From assembly GCA_003343685.1 (NCBI GenBank), contig QAKS01000038.1, positions 1 through 13,570 on the forward strand: 13,570 nucleotides of DNA, given 5' to 3'. This document shows positions 1 to 7,085 of this stretch, piece by piece. Source of the stretch: Clostridiales bacterium (GTDB taxonomy: Bacteria > Bacillota > Clostridia > Christensenellales > Christensenellaceae). The notes under the pieces are model-generated. The model made no database searches, was not told the origin of the DNA, and was given only the letters and a program-made list of their open reading frames with translations. The number at the start of each line of letters is the position of its first letter. The stretch's first letter is position 1. Both the position numbers and the translations under genes were made by a program.

Positions 1-796
1 TCTGTCTGGCAGCCTCCAGGTTGTTTAAATCGTAAGATGTAAAGACCTGAATGTCATTGCTGCTGTAATACTCTGTGAATGCGTCCGGGATTCTTTCATC
101 GGTAATCACTCTGGAACAGACGGAAAGGTCTCCCAGAGGTGAAAATGCGTTTTTATTAAAGCAGTCGCTGGTCACAGCCATCAGCGTATCGTCGGCATTT
201 TCCATAACGGTCTTATAAATATCGCAGATACCGGAATTCTGAACGCTGTACCCCGTATTCAGTTTGACTGCGTCGGGAGAGATAATGGCCTTGTCTACAT
301 ATTTGTCTTTGAGGTATTGAAGAGTGTCGGTTCCGGCAAGCATTGTTTCGCCGTTTTTGGAAACGGCAGACCCGGGCGTGGAAATCACATGCAGGTTGGG
401 ATTTTGTGCCATTAGGGCAATCGCCGTAACATTATTGGTAAGTACGGTGAGCTGTTCTTTTTTTGAAAGCTCTTCTGCGATTTTGGAGCACACTGCTCCT
501 GTGCCCAAATAGATGAAATCCGAATCGTCAATATAATATGCGGCCAGCTTGGCAATTGACCTAAGTCTATGTAGCTCGGGCGGCGTAAGAGTTCCTCCGG
601 ACGGCGGCATTACGTTGTCGCGCGCGACGGCTCCGCCGTGGGTCCGAATGACGATTCCGCTTTTCTCTAAAAAGACAAGGTCTTTTCGAATCGTAACTTC
701 AGATACGTTAAACTTCCGCGCGAGCTCGGATACGTCTACCTTTTCATTCTCTGCTACGATCTGTTGTATTGCATTTCTTCTGTCGCTTGTAAACAT
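1..796 (-). CDS. DeoR-family transcriptional repressor (C-terminus cut by window edge)
   Basis: This gene reads leftward from an ATG at 796-794 and is open to the window edge, giving about 265 residues, so little of a normal 250-270 residue DeoR protein can be missing. Residues 6-57 form the N-terminal winged helix-turn-helix; the recognition part reads VSELARKFNVSEVTIRKDL and is followed by the family hallmark RTHGGAV. The rest matches the DeoR C-terminal sensor domain, with a TNNVTAIA segment and a KTVMENADDTLMAVTSD segment. In the family this domain binds a phosphorylated sugar or similar effector that releases the protein from DNA. The usual D-[ST]-[ST]-K-F stretch is altered to SDCF, so the effector may be unusual. 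GGAAGG lies upstream of the ATG. The gene is divergent from the ABC transporter and glycyl radical enzyme operon, so it very probably represses that operon; this is inferred from position and candidate operators. Confidence 0.93.
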   Translation of the reverse strand, partial: MFTSDRRNAIQQIVAENEKVDVSELARKFNVSEVTIRKDLVFLEKSGIVIRTHGGAVARDNVMPPSGGTLTPPELHRLRSIAKLAAYYIDDSDFIYLGTGAVCSKIAEELSKKEQLTVLTNNVTAIALMAQNPNLHVISTPGSAVSKNGETMLAGTDTLQYLKDKYVDKAIISPDAVKLNTGYSVQNSGICDIYKTVMENADDTLMAVTSDCFNKNAFSPLGDLSVCSRVITDERIPDAFTEYYSSNDIQVFTSYDLNNLEAARQ

Positions 797-826
797 AGCC
801 GCCTTCCGATCCTTTTTCTATTATTT

Positions 827-855
827 ATGATACCATATGCACTAAAATATGGCAA
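827..855 (-). promoter_or_regulatory. Probable sigma-A promoter of the deoR-type gene
   Basis: Read on the minus strand, a -35 box TTGCCA (850-855) and a -10 box TATCAT (827-832) are separated by exactly 17 bp (833-849). Transcription would begin near 820, leaving a leader of about 24 nt that contains the GGAAGG ribosome binding site. The -35 box is part of a tandem TGGCAATGGCAA on the plus strand. Boxes and spacing are seen; activity is inferred. Confidence 0.55.
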
Positions 856-916
856 TGGCAAAATGTGCAGAGCCGTTTTAAAAAAATAGTAAAAAATTCT
901 GAAAAAAAGTATTGTG

Positions 917-985
917 TTTCGAAACGAAAGATGATATTATACTAATGCGAAAGAAAATTTTAAAAGACTAATTCGATTCGAAACG
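917..985. promoter_or_regulatory. Candidate DeoR operator: cluster of CGAAA repeats
   Basis: The pentamer CGAAA occurs four times on the plus strand: 920-924, 925-929, 948-952 and 979-983. The 9-mer TTCGAAACG occurs exactly twice, at 918-926 and 977-985, and contains the self-complementary core TTCGAA. The copies flank the -10 box of the transporter operon, one upstream in the -35 area and one in the leader RNA region. Direct repeats of TTTCG/CGAAA-like pentamers are known for operators of several DeoR-family regulators. Position next to the divergent deoR-type gene supports autoregulation and operon repression, but binding is inferred. Confidence 0.5.
937..943 (+). promoter_or_regulatory. 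Probable -10 element of the transporter / glycyl radical enzyme operon
   Basis: TTATACT contains TATACT (938-943), five of six matches to the sigma-A -10 consensus. No good -35 box is seen at 16-18 bp; the nearest is TTGTGT (912-917) at a 20-bp spacing. A weak -35 overlapped by a CGAAA repeat pair would fit a promoter controlled by a DNA-binding protein. The start point would be near 950, giving a leader of about 60 nt. Confidence 0.4.
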
Positions 986-1008
986 GAACTTGTAGGGGAG
1001 GATATGAC

Positions 1009-2481
1009 ATGGCAAAGCTTTTGGAAATGAAAGATATATGCAAATCATTTTCAGGCACGCAGATATTGTTTGACGTAAATTTTGATCTGGAAGCAGGGCA
1101 GGTACACGCCCTCGTGGGGGAGAACGGCGCAGGCAAATCCACACTGATCAAGACACTGGCGGGCGTACACCGACCGGACAGCGGGTCAATTCTGATTGAC
1201 GGAAGAGAAGTGGCGTTAAAGACACCGAAGGACGCCTTTGACAGCGGCGTCAGTACAATTCACCAGGAGTTTAACCTTGTACCCTTTTTGGATGTGGCGG
1301 CAAACATTTTTCTTGGAAACGAGAATACGACGGGCGGCGTGCTGAACAAAAAAGAGATGTATGACAGGACGCAGGAACTTCTGGATCGGGTCGGCGCTGA
1401 CATCAAGCCGAATACTCTTGTGAAAAAGCTGGGAGTTGCAGAAAAGCAGATGGTTGAAATCTGCAAGGCGCTCTCCATTCATTCTAAAATTATAATAATG
1501 GATGAACCGACGGCAGTCCTCTCGTCCAAGGAGATTGATAAGCTGTTTGCTGTAATCGAGTCGGTGAAGGCGCAGGGAATCTCCGTAATCTACATTTCGC
1601 ACCGCCTAGAGGAGCTTCCGCGCATAGCAGACAGAGTAAGTGTGCTCCGCGACGGACATATGATTGGCGAGGTGGAGGGGGAGTTTACCAAGGACAGGAT
1701 CACGAAAATGATGATTGGCCGTGATTTGACGGAGCAGTTTCCAAATGTGGAAAGAGAGCTGGGAGGTGTGGTTCTCAAGGTGGATCATCTAAACAGTGGT
1801 GCATTTCTGAAGGACATCAGTTTTGAACTCAGGGCGGGGGAAATCCTTGGGTTTTCGGGACTCGTCGGCGCGGGACGCACGGAAATGGCGCGGGCCATTA
1901 TGGGTCTGGACAAGAAGGACAGCGGCGATATCTATCTGAACGGTGAGAAAGTGGAGCTGAAATCTGCACTCAGCGCCAAAAAAAGAGGCGTCGTCATGGT
2001 ACCGGAGGAGAGGAAATCGGAGGGGCTTGTGCTCACCATGTCGGTGAAGGAAAATGTATCTCTCACATATCTGCCGTCCTTTGCCAAAGGTCCGGCCATA
2101 TCAGGGAAGGAAGTAGACGACAGGGCGGACGACGTGATTGACCGGCTGTCTATCCGGCCTGCGGACAGGAATATAAAGACGGTGAATATGAGCGGGGGCA
2201 ATCAACAGAAGGTGGCAATCGGCAAATGGATTTATAAAGACCATTCTGTAATGATATTTGACGAACCGACCCGCGGCGTGGACGTGGGTGCAAAAGCGGA
2301 AATTTATAAAATTATTGCGGGCATTGCAAAAAAGGGCGTCGGAATCATCATGATTTCATCGGATCTGCCGGAGATTATAGGTATGAGCGATCGGGTTATT
2401 GTAATGAAGGAAGGCAGAATATCCGGGGAACTGAAAAAAGACGTTTTGAGCGAGCATGCTGTGATGCAGCTGGCATTCTAA
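1009..2481 (+). CDS. RbsA-like two-domain sugar ABC transporter ATP-binding protein
   Basis: This 490-residue protein is the energy-coupling subunit of a carbohydrate importer of the ribose/galactose (CUT2) type and acts on the inner face of the membrane. Domain 1 shows Walker A GENGAGKST at 37-45, a signature region LGVAEKQMVEI at 141-151 (the C-loop form usual for RbsA/MglA domain 1), Walker B IIIMDEPTA at 161-169 and the H-loop His198. Domain 2 has a degenerate Walker A, GLVGAGRTE at 284-292, with Arg in place of Lys. It also has the CUT2-typical signature MSGGNQQKV at 394-402 and Walker B IFDEPTRGVDVG at 416-427. Length is normal. The start is fixed by AGGGGAGG at 994-1001, seven bases before the ATG. 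It is the first gene of the operon, 25 bp ahead of the permease. The substrate cannot be read from this subunit. Confidence 0.95.
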   Translation: MAKLLEMKDICKSFSGTQILFDVNFDLEAGQVHALVGENGAGKSTLIKTLAGVHRPDSGSILIDGREVALKTPKDAFDSGVSTIHQEFNLVPFLDVAANIFLGNENTTGGVLNKKEMYDRTQELLDRVGADIKPNTLVKKLGVAEKQMVEICKALSIHSKIIIMDEPTAVLSSKEIDKLFAVIESVKAQGISVIYISHRLEELPRIADRVSVLRDGHMIGEVEGEFTKDRITKMMIGRDLTEQFPNVERELGGVVLKVDHLNSGAFLKDISFELRAGEILGFSGLVGAGRTEMARAIMGLDKKDSGDIYLNGEKVELKSALSAKKRGVVMVPEERKSEGLVLTMSVKENVSLTYLPSFAKGPAISGKEVDDRADDVIDRLSIRPADRNIKTVNMSGGNQQKVAIGKWIYKDHSVMIFDEPTRGVDVGAKAEIYKIIAGIAKKGVGIIMISSDLPEIIGMSDRVIVMKEGRISGELKKDVLSEHAVMQLAF

Positions 2482-2506
2482 GGCTATTATTTGGAGGAGT
2501 GGGAAA

Positions 2507-3448
2507 ATGAAAGAGATGACAAAGAGATTTAAGGGAAAGATATCCGTCAACGGTGCGGTCGTAGGGCTCGTTGCGCTGTGTATTGTGTTTGGCATTATGA
2601 CGCCCTCGTTCTTTGGCGGATATAATATTATCAACATCGCAAGGCAGTGTTCCATCAATCTGATTCTGGCAGTGGGAATGACGTTTATTGTGCTGACAGG
2701 CGGTATTGACCTCTCGGTAGGAGGCGTCTATGCCTTGGTAGGTACGCTGGTCGCCGGATTTATAGCAGGCGGAACAAATATTGTTTTGGCCATTTTAATC
2801 GGACTGGTAGTAGGGATTGCCTGCGGGCTGTTTAACGGGGTATGTGTGGCGCTGGCAAAAATACCGCCGTTTATCACGACGATGGCGACGCTGAGTATTG
2901 CGAGAAGCCTAGCCCTCATCTACAGCGGGGGCTATCCTATTACGGGAATGCCGGACGAGTTTGCGTTTATCGGCTCCGGCTCTGTGGGATTCCTGCCTGT
3001 ACCTGTCATTATAGCGGCGGTAATTGTAGCAATAGGCGCATTTGTACTGAAAAAAACGGTTCTCGGAAAATATATCTATGCCATAGGAGGCAATGAGGAC
3101 GCTACAAGGCTGTCGGGAATTAACGTAAAGGCGTGGAAAATAGGGACTTATGGTATACACGGGCTGCTGATGGCAATTGCCGGAATTGTGATGACGGCGA
3201 GAATGAACTCGGGTCAGCCCGGCGCCGGGAGCGGTATCGAGCTGGATATCATAGCAGCGGTCGTCATCGGCGGCGGAAGCCTTTCCGGCGGCGAGGGAGG
3301 CATCTTTGGCACGCTGATGGGCGCGCTTGTCATCACCGTGCTGAACAATGGGTTGACGCTGCTCGACGTCAACTCCTACTGGCAGGGACTGATCATCGGA
3401 TGCGTCATCCTGATCGCAGTATTTCTGGATAAAAGGAAAAAAGCTTGA
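2507..3448 (+). CDS. RbsC-like sugar ABC transporter permease
   Basis: A 313-residue, strongly hydrophobic integral membrane protein of the CUT2 permease family, expected to form a homodimeric channel with the upstream ATPase. Hydrophobic segments fill most of the chain, consistent with 8-10 membrane helices. Family landmarks are GGIDLSVGG at about 65-73, IPPFITTMATL at about 119-129, the cytoplasmic GGNEDATRLSGINV loop that contacts the ATPase, and the late IIAAVVIGGGSLSGGEGG segment. The C-terminus is a short basic tail ending KRKKA. Its ATG is preceded by GGAGG (2493-2497) at nine bases. Only one permease is present, as is typical of RbsABC systems. No truncation or frame problem is seen. 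Confidence 0.94.
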   Translation: MKEMTKRFKGKISVNGAVVGLVALCIVFGIMTPSFFGGYNIINIARQCSINLILAVGMTFIVLTGGIDLSVGGVYALVGTLVAGFIAGGTNIVLAILIGLVVGIACGLFNGVCVALAKIPPFITTMATLSIARSLALIYSGGYPITGMPDEFAFIGSGSVGFLPVPVIIAAVIVAIGAFVLKKTVLGKYIYAIGGNEDATRLSGINVKAWKIGTYGIHGLLMAIAGIVMTARMNSGQPGAGSGIELDIIAAVVIGGGSLSGGEGGIFGTLMGALVITVLNNGLTLLDVNSYWQGLIIGCVILIAVFLDKRKKA

Positions 3449-3456
3449 CAATGTTT

Positions 3457-3493
3457 TTGGCTGAAAAGCCAAGTGAAAAAGCCCGAATTTGGG
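3457..3493 (+). other. Intercistronic hairpins before the binding-protein gene
   Basis: TTGGCT (3457-3462) and AGCCAA (3467-3472) form a perfect 6-bp stem closed by a GAAA tetraloop. A weaker CCC/GGG hairpin follows (3482-3484 with 3491-3493). Both lie between the permease stop and the ribosome binding site of the binding protein. There is a T-run after the second hairpin of only four bases, so full termination is unlikely. Such elements often adjust message stability so that the binding protein is made in excess; that role is inferred. Confidence 0.45.
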
Positions 3494-3506
3494 TTTTAAA
3501 ATAATC

Positions 3507-3512
3507 AGGAGG
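3507..3512 (+). promoter_or_regulatory. Ribosome binding site that fixes the binding-protein start
   Basis: AGGAGG ends six bases before the ATG at 3519. The in-frame ATG at 3513 abuts the motif directly and the in-frame TTG at 3489 lies upstream of it, so 3519 is the only well-placed start. Confidence 0.8.
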
Positions 3513-3518
3513 ATGAAA

Positions 3519-4580
3519 ATGAAGAAGAGTATTTTGTTGGTAATGATGGCGCTGGTCATGATAGTGTCCATGGTGGGATGCGCGAGCCCTGCGCCGCAGG
3601 AGTCCGGCGCAGCGGCGGGAGAGACTGCTGCTGCGGGCGAGCCAAAAGAAGGCAAGGCAGCATCCGATGTTGTGATTGCCCAGAGCATGCCTACGCTGAA
3701 CAATCCGTGGTACGTTCTGTTTGCAAACGGTTCCAAAGATATGGCGGAAGCCCTCGGCGTGGAACTGTCTCAGACCACGAACCCGGAAACAAATGAATGG
3801 GCGCCGGAGGAACAGATTAAGAAGATTGAGAACTTGATTGCAAAACAGCCTGACGTCATTGAGATTGATCCGACGAGCTCCGACGGCATCAACAGCGCGA
3901 TCGACGAAGCCAGAAAGCAGGGTATCTCTGTAGTCATGAGCGGAACGAAAGTTACGACCGAAGTGGAGTGCTCTATTACGGCAGACAACAAACAGGGCGG
4001 TAAGCTCTGCGGAGAGTTTATGGGTGAAGCGCTGGAAGGCAAGGGGAAGATTGCCATTCTCCAGGGAACGCCGGGCAGGGACGTTGTGCAGGCGAGGGAG
4101 GATGGCTTTAAGGAAGGCATCGCTGCCTATGACGGAATTGAGATCGTAGCGGAGCAGGTCGCCAATCTGGACAGGTCTGAGGCTGTAACGGTTACGGAGA
4201 ATATTCTTCAGGCAAACCCGGACATCGACGGCATCTGGGCGGCCAACGATGAGATGGCACTGGGAGCGATAGAGGCACTGAAAGCGCAGGGGCTGAACGG
4301 GAAAGTCATCGTTGGCGGTCTGGATTGCACGCCTGACGCTGTAGCGGCCATCGAGGAGGGCAATATGCACTTTACGGCCAACCAGGTTCCCTATGAGATG
4401 GGCGTCCGCGCCATAGCAATTTCAACGCTGATAGCGCAGGGTAAGGAAATTCCCTCCGATGACATCTCCCTCAACATGAGCCTCGTTACCTATGAAAATG
4501 TAGACGAATATCAGGACAACCAGGAAGCAGATCAAAAGGCAGTTATTGAACAGGTGATTCAGGAATACGGACTGAAATAG
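3519..4580 (+). CDS. RbsB-like sugar-binding lipoprotein of the ABC transporter
   Basis: The 353-residue product is the extracellular solute receptor of the importer. It begins MKKSILLVMMALVMIVSMVGC: a basic start, hydrophobic core and lipobox with Cys21 as the lipid-modified residue (Met at the -3 position is a less usual choice). Residues 22-50 are a low-complexity Ala/Gly/Glu linker, after which a type I periplasmic-binding fold starts with VVIAQSMPTLNNPWYV, the typical first strand and ligand-contact segment of the RbsB-type family. DGIWAANDEMALGAIEAL and VIVGGLDCTPDAVAAI are the usual second-lobe elements. Ligand is probably a monosaccharide, polyol or similar small molecule; it cannot be named. 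The gene lies 70 bp after the permease and is followed by a strong hairpin, fitting separate control of its level. Confidence 0.93.
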   Translation: MKKSILLVMMALVMIVSMVGCASPAPQESGAAAGETAAAGEPKEGKAASDVVIAQSMPTLNNPWYVLFANGSKDMAEALGVELSQTTNPETNEWAPEEQIKKIENLIAKQPDVIEIDPTSSDGINSAIDEARKQGISVVMSGTKVTTEVECSITADNKQGGKLCGEFMGEALEGKGKIAILQGTPGRDVVQAREDGFKEGIAAYDGIEIVAEQVANLDRSEAVTVTENILQANPDIDGIWAANDEMALGAIEALKAQGLNGKVIVGGLDCTPDAVAAIEEGNMHFTANQVPYEMGVRAIAISTLIAQGKEIPSDDISLNMSLVTYENVDEYQDNQEADQKAVIEQVIQEYGLK

Positions 4581-4600
4581 GAAGTATCGTATACAGTTTG

Positions 4601-4626
4601 GAGCCCGGAGATTTTTCTCCGGGTTC
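4601..4626 (+). terminator. Strong hairpin after the binding-protein gene (attenuator or stability element)
   Basis: Arms 4601-4611 and 4616-4626 pair over 11 bp (one G-U pair) around a TTTT loop; the core is CCCGGAGA with TCTCCGGG. The sequence that follows is A-rich and lacks a T-tract, so it is unlikely to be a full intrinsic terminator. Hairpins of this kind after binding-protein genes commonly protect the upstream message and reduce downstream expression; here the glycyl radical enzyme would be the gene affected. Confidence 0.5.
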
Positions 4627-4642
4627 ATCCTAAACAAAACAA

Positions 4643-4819
4643 ATGGATGGAAAAATTGTTTCAAATTCGGATAGATTGCAGACCGGAAAGAAAGGGCTGA
4701 AACCGTCCGTATTTGATAGAATAAAGGAAATAGCGATGGAAGGACACCGGGAACGCCGGTTTGACATAAAATGCGGAAAAGAAGGAAGACAGCACGGAGG
4801 TAAATATGAGAGGGTTTGA
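4643..4819 (+). CDS. Small hypothetical ORF (58 residues) overlapping the glycyl radical enzyme start
   Basis: An open frame of 58 codons begins at an ATG at 4643 and ends at a TGA at 4817-4819, overlapping the downstream gene by 14 bp in a different frame. The product is basic (it contains KPSVFDRIKEIAMEGHRERR) with one Cys. I do not recognise it. No ribosome binding site precedes the ATG (upstream bases are taaacaaaacaa), which argues against translation. It could be a leader peptide whose translation reaches the next gene's start, or chance. The rest of the 225-bp gap (4581-4805) holds the hairpin at 4601-4626, a small ACCGG/CCGGT hairpin at 4746-4760, and a lone TTGACA at 4761-4766 with no -10 box at the right distance. 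Confidence 0.15.
   Translation: MDGKIVSNSDRLQTGKKGLKPSVFDRIKEIAMEGHRERRFDIKCGKEGRQHGGKYERV
4796..4800 (+). promoter_or_regulatory. Ribosome binding site of the glycyl radical enzyme gene
   Basis: GGAGG lies five bases before the ATG at 4806. Reading upstream in the same frame meets a TAA stop with no earlier ATG, so 4806 is the supported start. Confidence 0.75.
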
Positions 4820-7085
4820 AAATCTAAAGAGCAAGGAATTTGATTTGGAGGCCTTTATGGTTTCCATAACATACCCGCCGGCGGGAATGACAATGAATCT
4901 GGCGAGAAAGCTGGTGACGGCGGAGTGTCCGGGGCTGGGAAATCTGGAGAGAGAAACGGCAATTCTCAGGAGAGCGCTGGAGATGCTGCCTGTCGGCATC
5001 AACGATACAGACGTAATCGCGGGCAATTACGGCCCGAAGTTTGCGGACCCCGAGCTGCTGGAAGCCATAAAAAAGGCTGACGAGGAGGAGTTTTCCGGAA
5101 GCGCGGAGTACAAGGTCAGAGATGAAGAGGAGAGGCTTGTAAGCGGGCGGTATATGCTGTTTGGCATCTATACGCCTTCTCATACATGCGTCGATTATGA
5201 GACGCTGATCACAAAAGGATTGAACCATTATAAAGAGAGAATCGAGAAGAGGCTTGCGGAGAATATCGACAAATATGCGACAGAATACCTGAATGCCATG
5301 CTGTACAGCATTGAGACAGTGGCCATATATGCGGGCAGATTCAGGAAACTGGCGGAGCAAAAGCTGAAGGAGTCGGAAGATAAAACGCAGATGGAAAATC
5401 TGGCCCGCATGGCGGATGCACTGTCGAGAGTGCCTATGGAGCCGGCGAGAGATCTGTTTGAGGCGCTCCAGTCCATATGGATGATGCATACGGCCATACC
5501 TACCTCCGAGCGCTCTTGGGCCTCTGTATCGCTGGGTCGCATGGATATGTATTTGATGCCTTATTATGAGAGATGGCTGGAAGAGGGCCATACGGAGCAA
5601 GAGGCTGTTGATCTGATGTCGGAATTTTTCAAGACTTTTGACGCCTATGGAGACGGATCCTGCGCGCTGAATATCGGCCCGGATTTTAACGCCATGAGTG
5701 AGGTTTTGCTAAAAGTGGAAAAAAGCGTAAAGCTCCGCTCGCCCATTATTGCGGTGAGGATGGAGAGCAGCACGCCGGACGAAATATATGACAAATATAT
5801 AGACAAAGAGCTGTTTGATATCGGACAGCCTACATTTTACGGAGAGGAAGCGTGCAGGGCGGCGATGGAATACCGGGGCATGGCGCCAGAGGAGGGACAC
5901 TCCGTCAACAGTTGTATGGGAATGGTCGTTGTCGGAAAAGAGCTGGCGGATATGTGGGGCTGTTGTGTTAACATGAATCTGCCGCTGGAACTGGCCGTCA
6001 ACAACGGCAGGCCAATTCTTGGGGAATTTCCACCCAGTCTCCGGCGGTTTACCGACCGGGTAACGCCGGAGCCGCCGACTGATTTTGAGGCGGTGAAGAG
6101 AAATTATGCCGGATACATTCGCGCTGTCGTGCAGTATGTGGTAAATGAGAACAGAAAGCGCTCTGCATGGGTATCGGTTAACAGGCCCAATCCGCTTTTG
6201 TCCATGATGCTGGACGATTGTATTCGGTATGGCAGAGACAGAGCACATGCCTCGTTCAAGGCGCTGGGAGAGGAAGCGCGGCAGCTGTTTGACGGCACAG
6301 AAGACGAATTCAACGCTATGCGGCAGGGCAGAGGCGTGCGGTATCACAATGTGACGGTGCTGTCCATGGGCTTTGCTCATGCGGCAGACGCGCTGGCCTG
6401 TATGAAGCAGCTTGTGTTTGAACAAAAAAAATATACGCTGAACGATTTGATGAACGCAGCCGCAGACAACTATGAAAGCCCCCGTTCCGCGCAGATCGGC
6501 GCAGATATGAGAAGCTGTGCAAAATATGCAGACGGGAGCGGCGAGGCTGACAAGTATGCGGCATATGTCTTAAATGCGCTTGCAGACGCCTGCGAGGCGT
6601 GTTATGATGGCAACATTCGCTATCTGCCCACCTGTCATACGATCGACGCGAATGTCCAGTTTGGCAACTGTGTTTATGCGTCTATGGATTCAAGACGGGC
6701 GGGCGAGCCGTTCGGGAAGAATGCGGGAGCGGTGATGTATGCTATCAAGAATACACCCACTGATCTATGTGTTTCATCGGCAGGACTGCCCTGCGAGAGA
6801 TTCAGCGGCGGCATGCCCATTGACATTTATGTGCCGGAAAATATTCTTTCGTCCAAGGAAAACAGGGATAAATTCCGCGGTCTGCTGAGGACATACTTTG
6901 ATATGGGAGGCATGCAGGTGCAGGTGAACAGCGTCAGCATAGACCTGCTGAAAAAGGCATATGAAGAGCCGGAAAACTACCCTCATGTGATCGTAAGAAA
7001 AGGCGGATTCAGCATTTACTTTACGGATATGCTGCGTGAGGTACAGAAAGACATGATAGACAGGTTTGAGATGGAGAGCAGATAG
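4806..7085 (+). CDS. Divergent glycyl radical enzyme (pyruvate formate-lyase superfamily), reaction unknown
   Basis: The 759-residue product has the architecture of a glycyl radical enzyme, which uses a backbone radical to form a cysteine thiyl radical that abstracts hydrogen from the substrate. Residues 30-75 match the family N-terminal part, ending INDTDVIAGNYG. The active-site loop reads HSVNSCMGMVVVGKELADM; Cys370 aligns with the thiyl Cys of choline lyase and diol dehydratases because the shared GKE and NLPLELAVNNG segments fall at the same distance after it. The Glu normally two residues after that Cys is Gly372. Near the C-terminus, YFDMGGMQVQVNSVS and the glycyl loop VRKGGFSIYF (Gly734) are present; the usual R-V-x-G-Y is R-K-G-G-F. 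Gly734 is 25 residues from the end, as expected. The activase follows immediately. The sugar-type importer and DeoR regulator suggest a carbohydrate-like substrate. Pyruvate formate-lyase, choline lyase and glycerol dehydratase are not supported by these residues. Confidence 0.88.
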   Translation: MRGFENLKSKEFDLEAFMVSITYPPAGMTMNLARKLVTAECPGLGNLERETAILRRALEMLPVGINDTDVIAGNYGPKFADPELLEAIKKADEEEFSGSAEYKVRDEEERLVSGRYMLFGIYTPSHTCVDYETLITKGLNHYKERIEKRLAENIDKYATEYLNAMLYSIETVAIYAGRFRKLAEQKLKESEDKTQMENLARMADALSRVPMEPARDLFEALQSIWMMHTAIPTSERSWASVSLGRMDMYLMPYYERWLEEGHTEQEAVDLMSEFFKTFDAYGDGSCALNIGPDFNAMSEVLLKVEKSVKLRSPIIAVRMESSTPDEIYDKYIDKELFDIGQPTFYGEEACRAAMEYRGMAPEEGHSVNSCMGMVVVGKELADMWGCCVNMNLPLELAVNNGRPILGEFPPSLRRFTDRVTPEPPTDFEAVKRNYAGYIRAVVQYVVNENRKRSAWVSVNRPNPLLSMMLDDCIRYGRDRAHASFKALGEEARQLFDGTEDEFNAMRQGRGVRYHNVTVLSMGFAHAADALACMKQLVFEQKKYTLNDLMNAAADNYESPRSAQIGADMRSCAKYADGSGEADKYAAYVLNALADACEACYDGNIRYLPTCHTIDANVQFGNCVYASMDSRRAGEPFGKNAGAVMYAIKNTPTDLCVSSAGLPCERFSGGMPIDIYVPENILSSKENRDKFRGLLRTYFDMGGMQVQVNSVSIDLLKKAYEEPENYPHVIVRKGGFSIYFTDMLREVQKDMIDRFEMESR

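Noticed and set aside
324..830. Two short plus-strand open frames in the first 830 bases
   Set aside because: They are opposite the deoR-type gene, whose reading on the minus strand is clear throughout.
3489..3518. Upstream in-frame TTG start for the binding lipoprotein
   Set aside because: It lies before the AGGAGG at 3507-3512 and would add RR-containing residues ahead of a normal lipoprotein signal peptide; ATG at 3519 is correctly spaced.
3405..4370. Minus-strand open frame of 321 codons opposite the binding-protein gene
   Set aside because: It is the antisense shadow of a clear coding gene, rich in Arg, His and Cys, without a family pattern.
4761..4766. Perfect TTGACA as the -35 box of a separate promoter for the glycyl radical enzyme
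   Set aside because: No -10 like hexamer lies 16-18 bp downstream; that place reads GGAAGA and the ribosome binding site follows closely.
4806..7085. Naming the enzyme pyruvate formate-lyase, because of its 759 residues, Gly734 and an adjacent Cys-Cys pair
   Set aside because: The Cys pair (386-387) lies 16-17 residues after the thiyl position, the PFL A-C-C-V-S-P context is missing, and the activase has the two extra clusters typical of non-PFL systems. The matching length and glycine number are coincidence.
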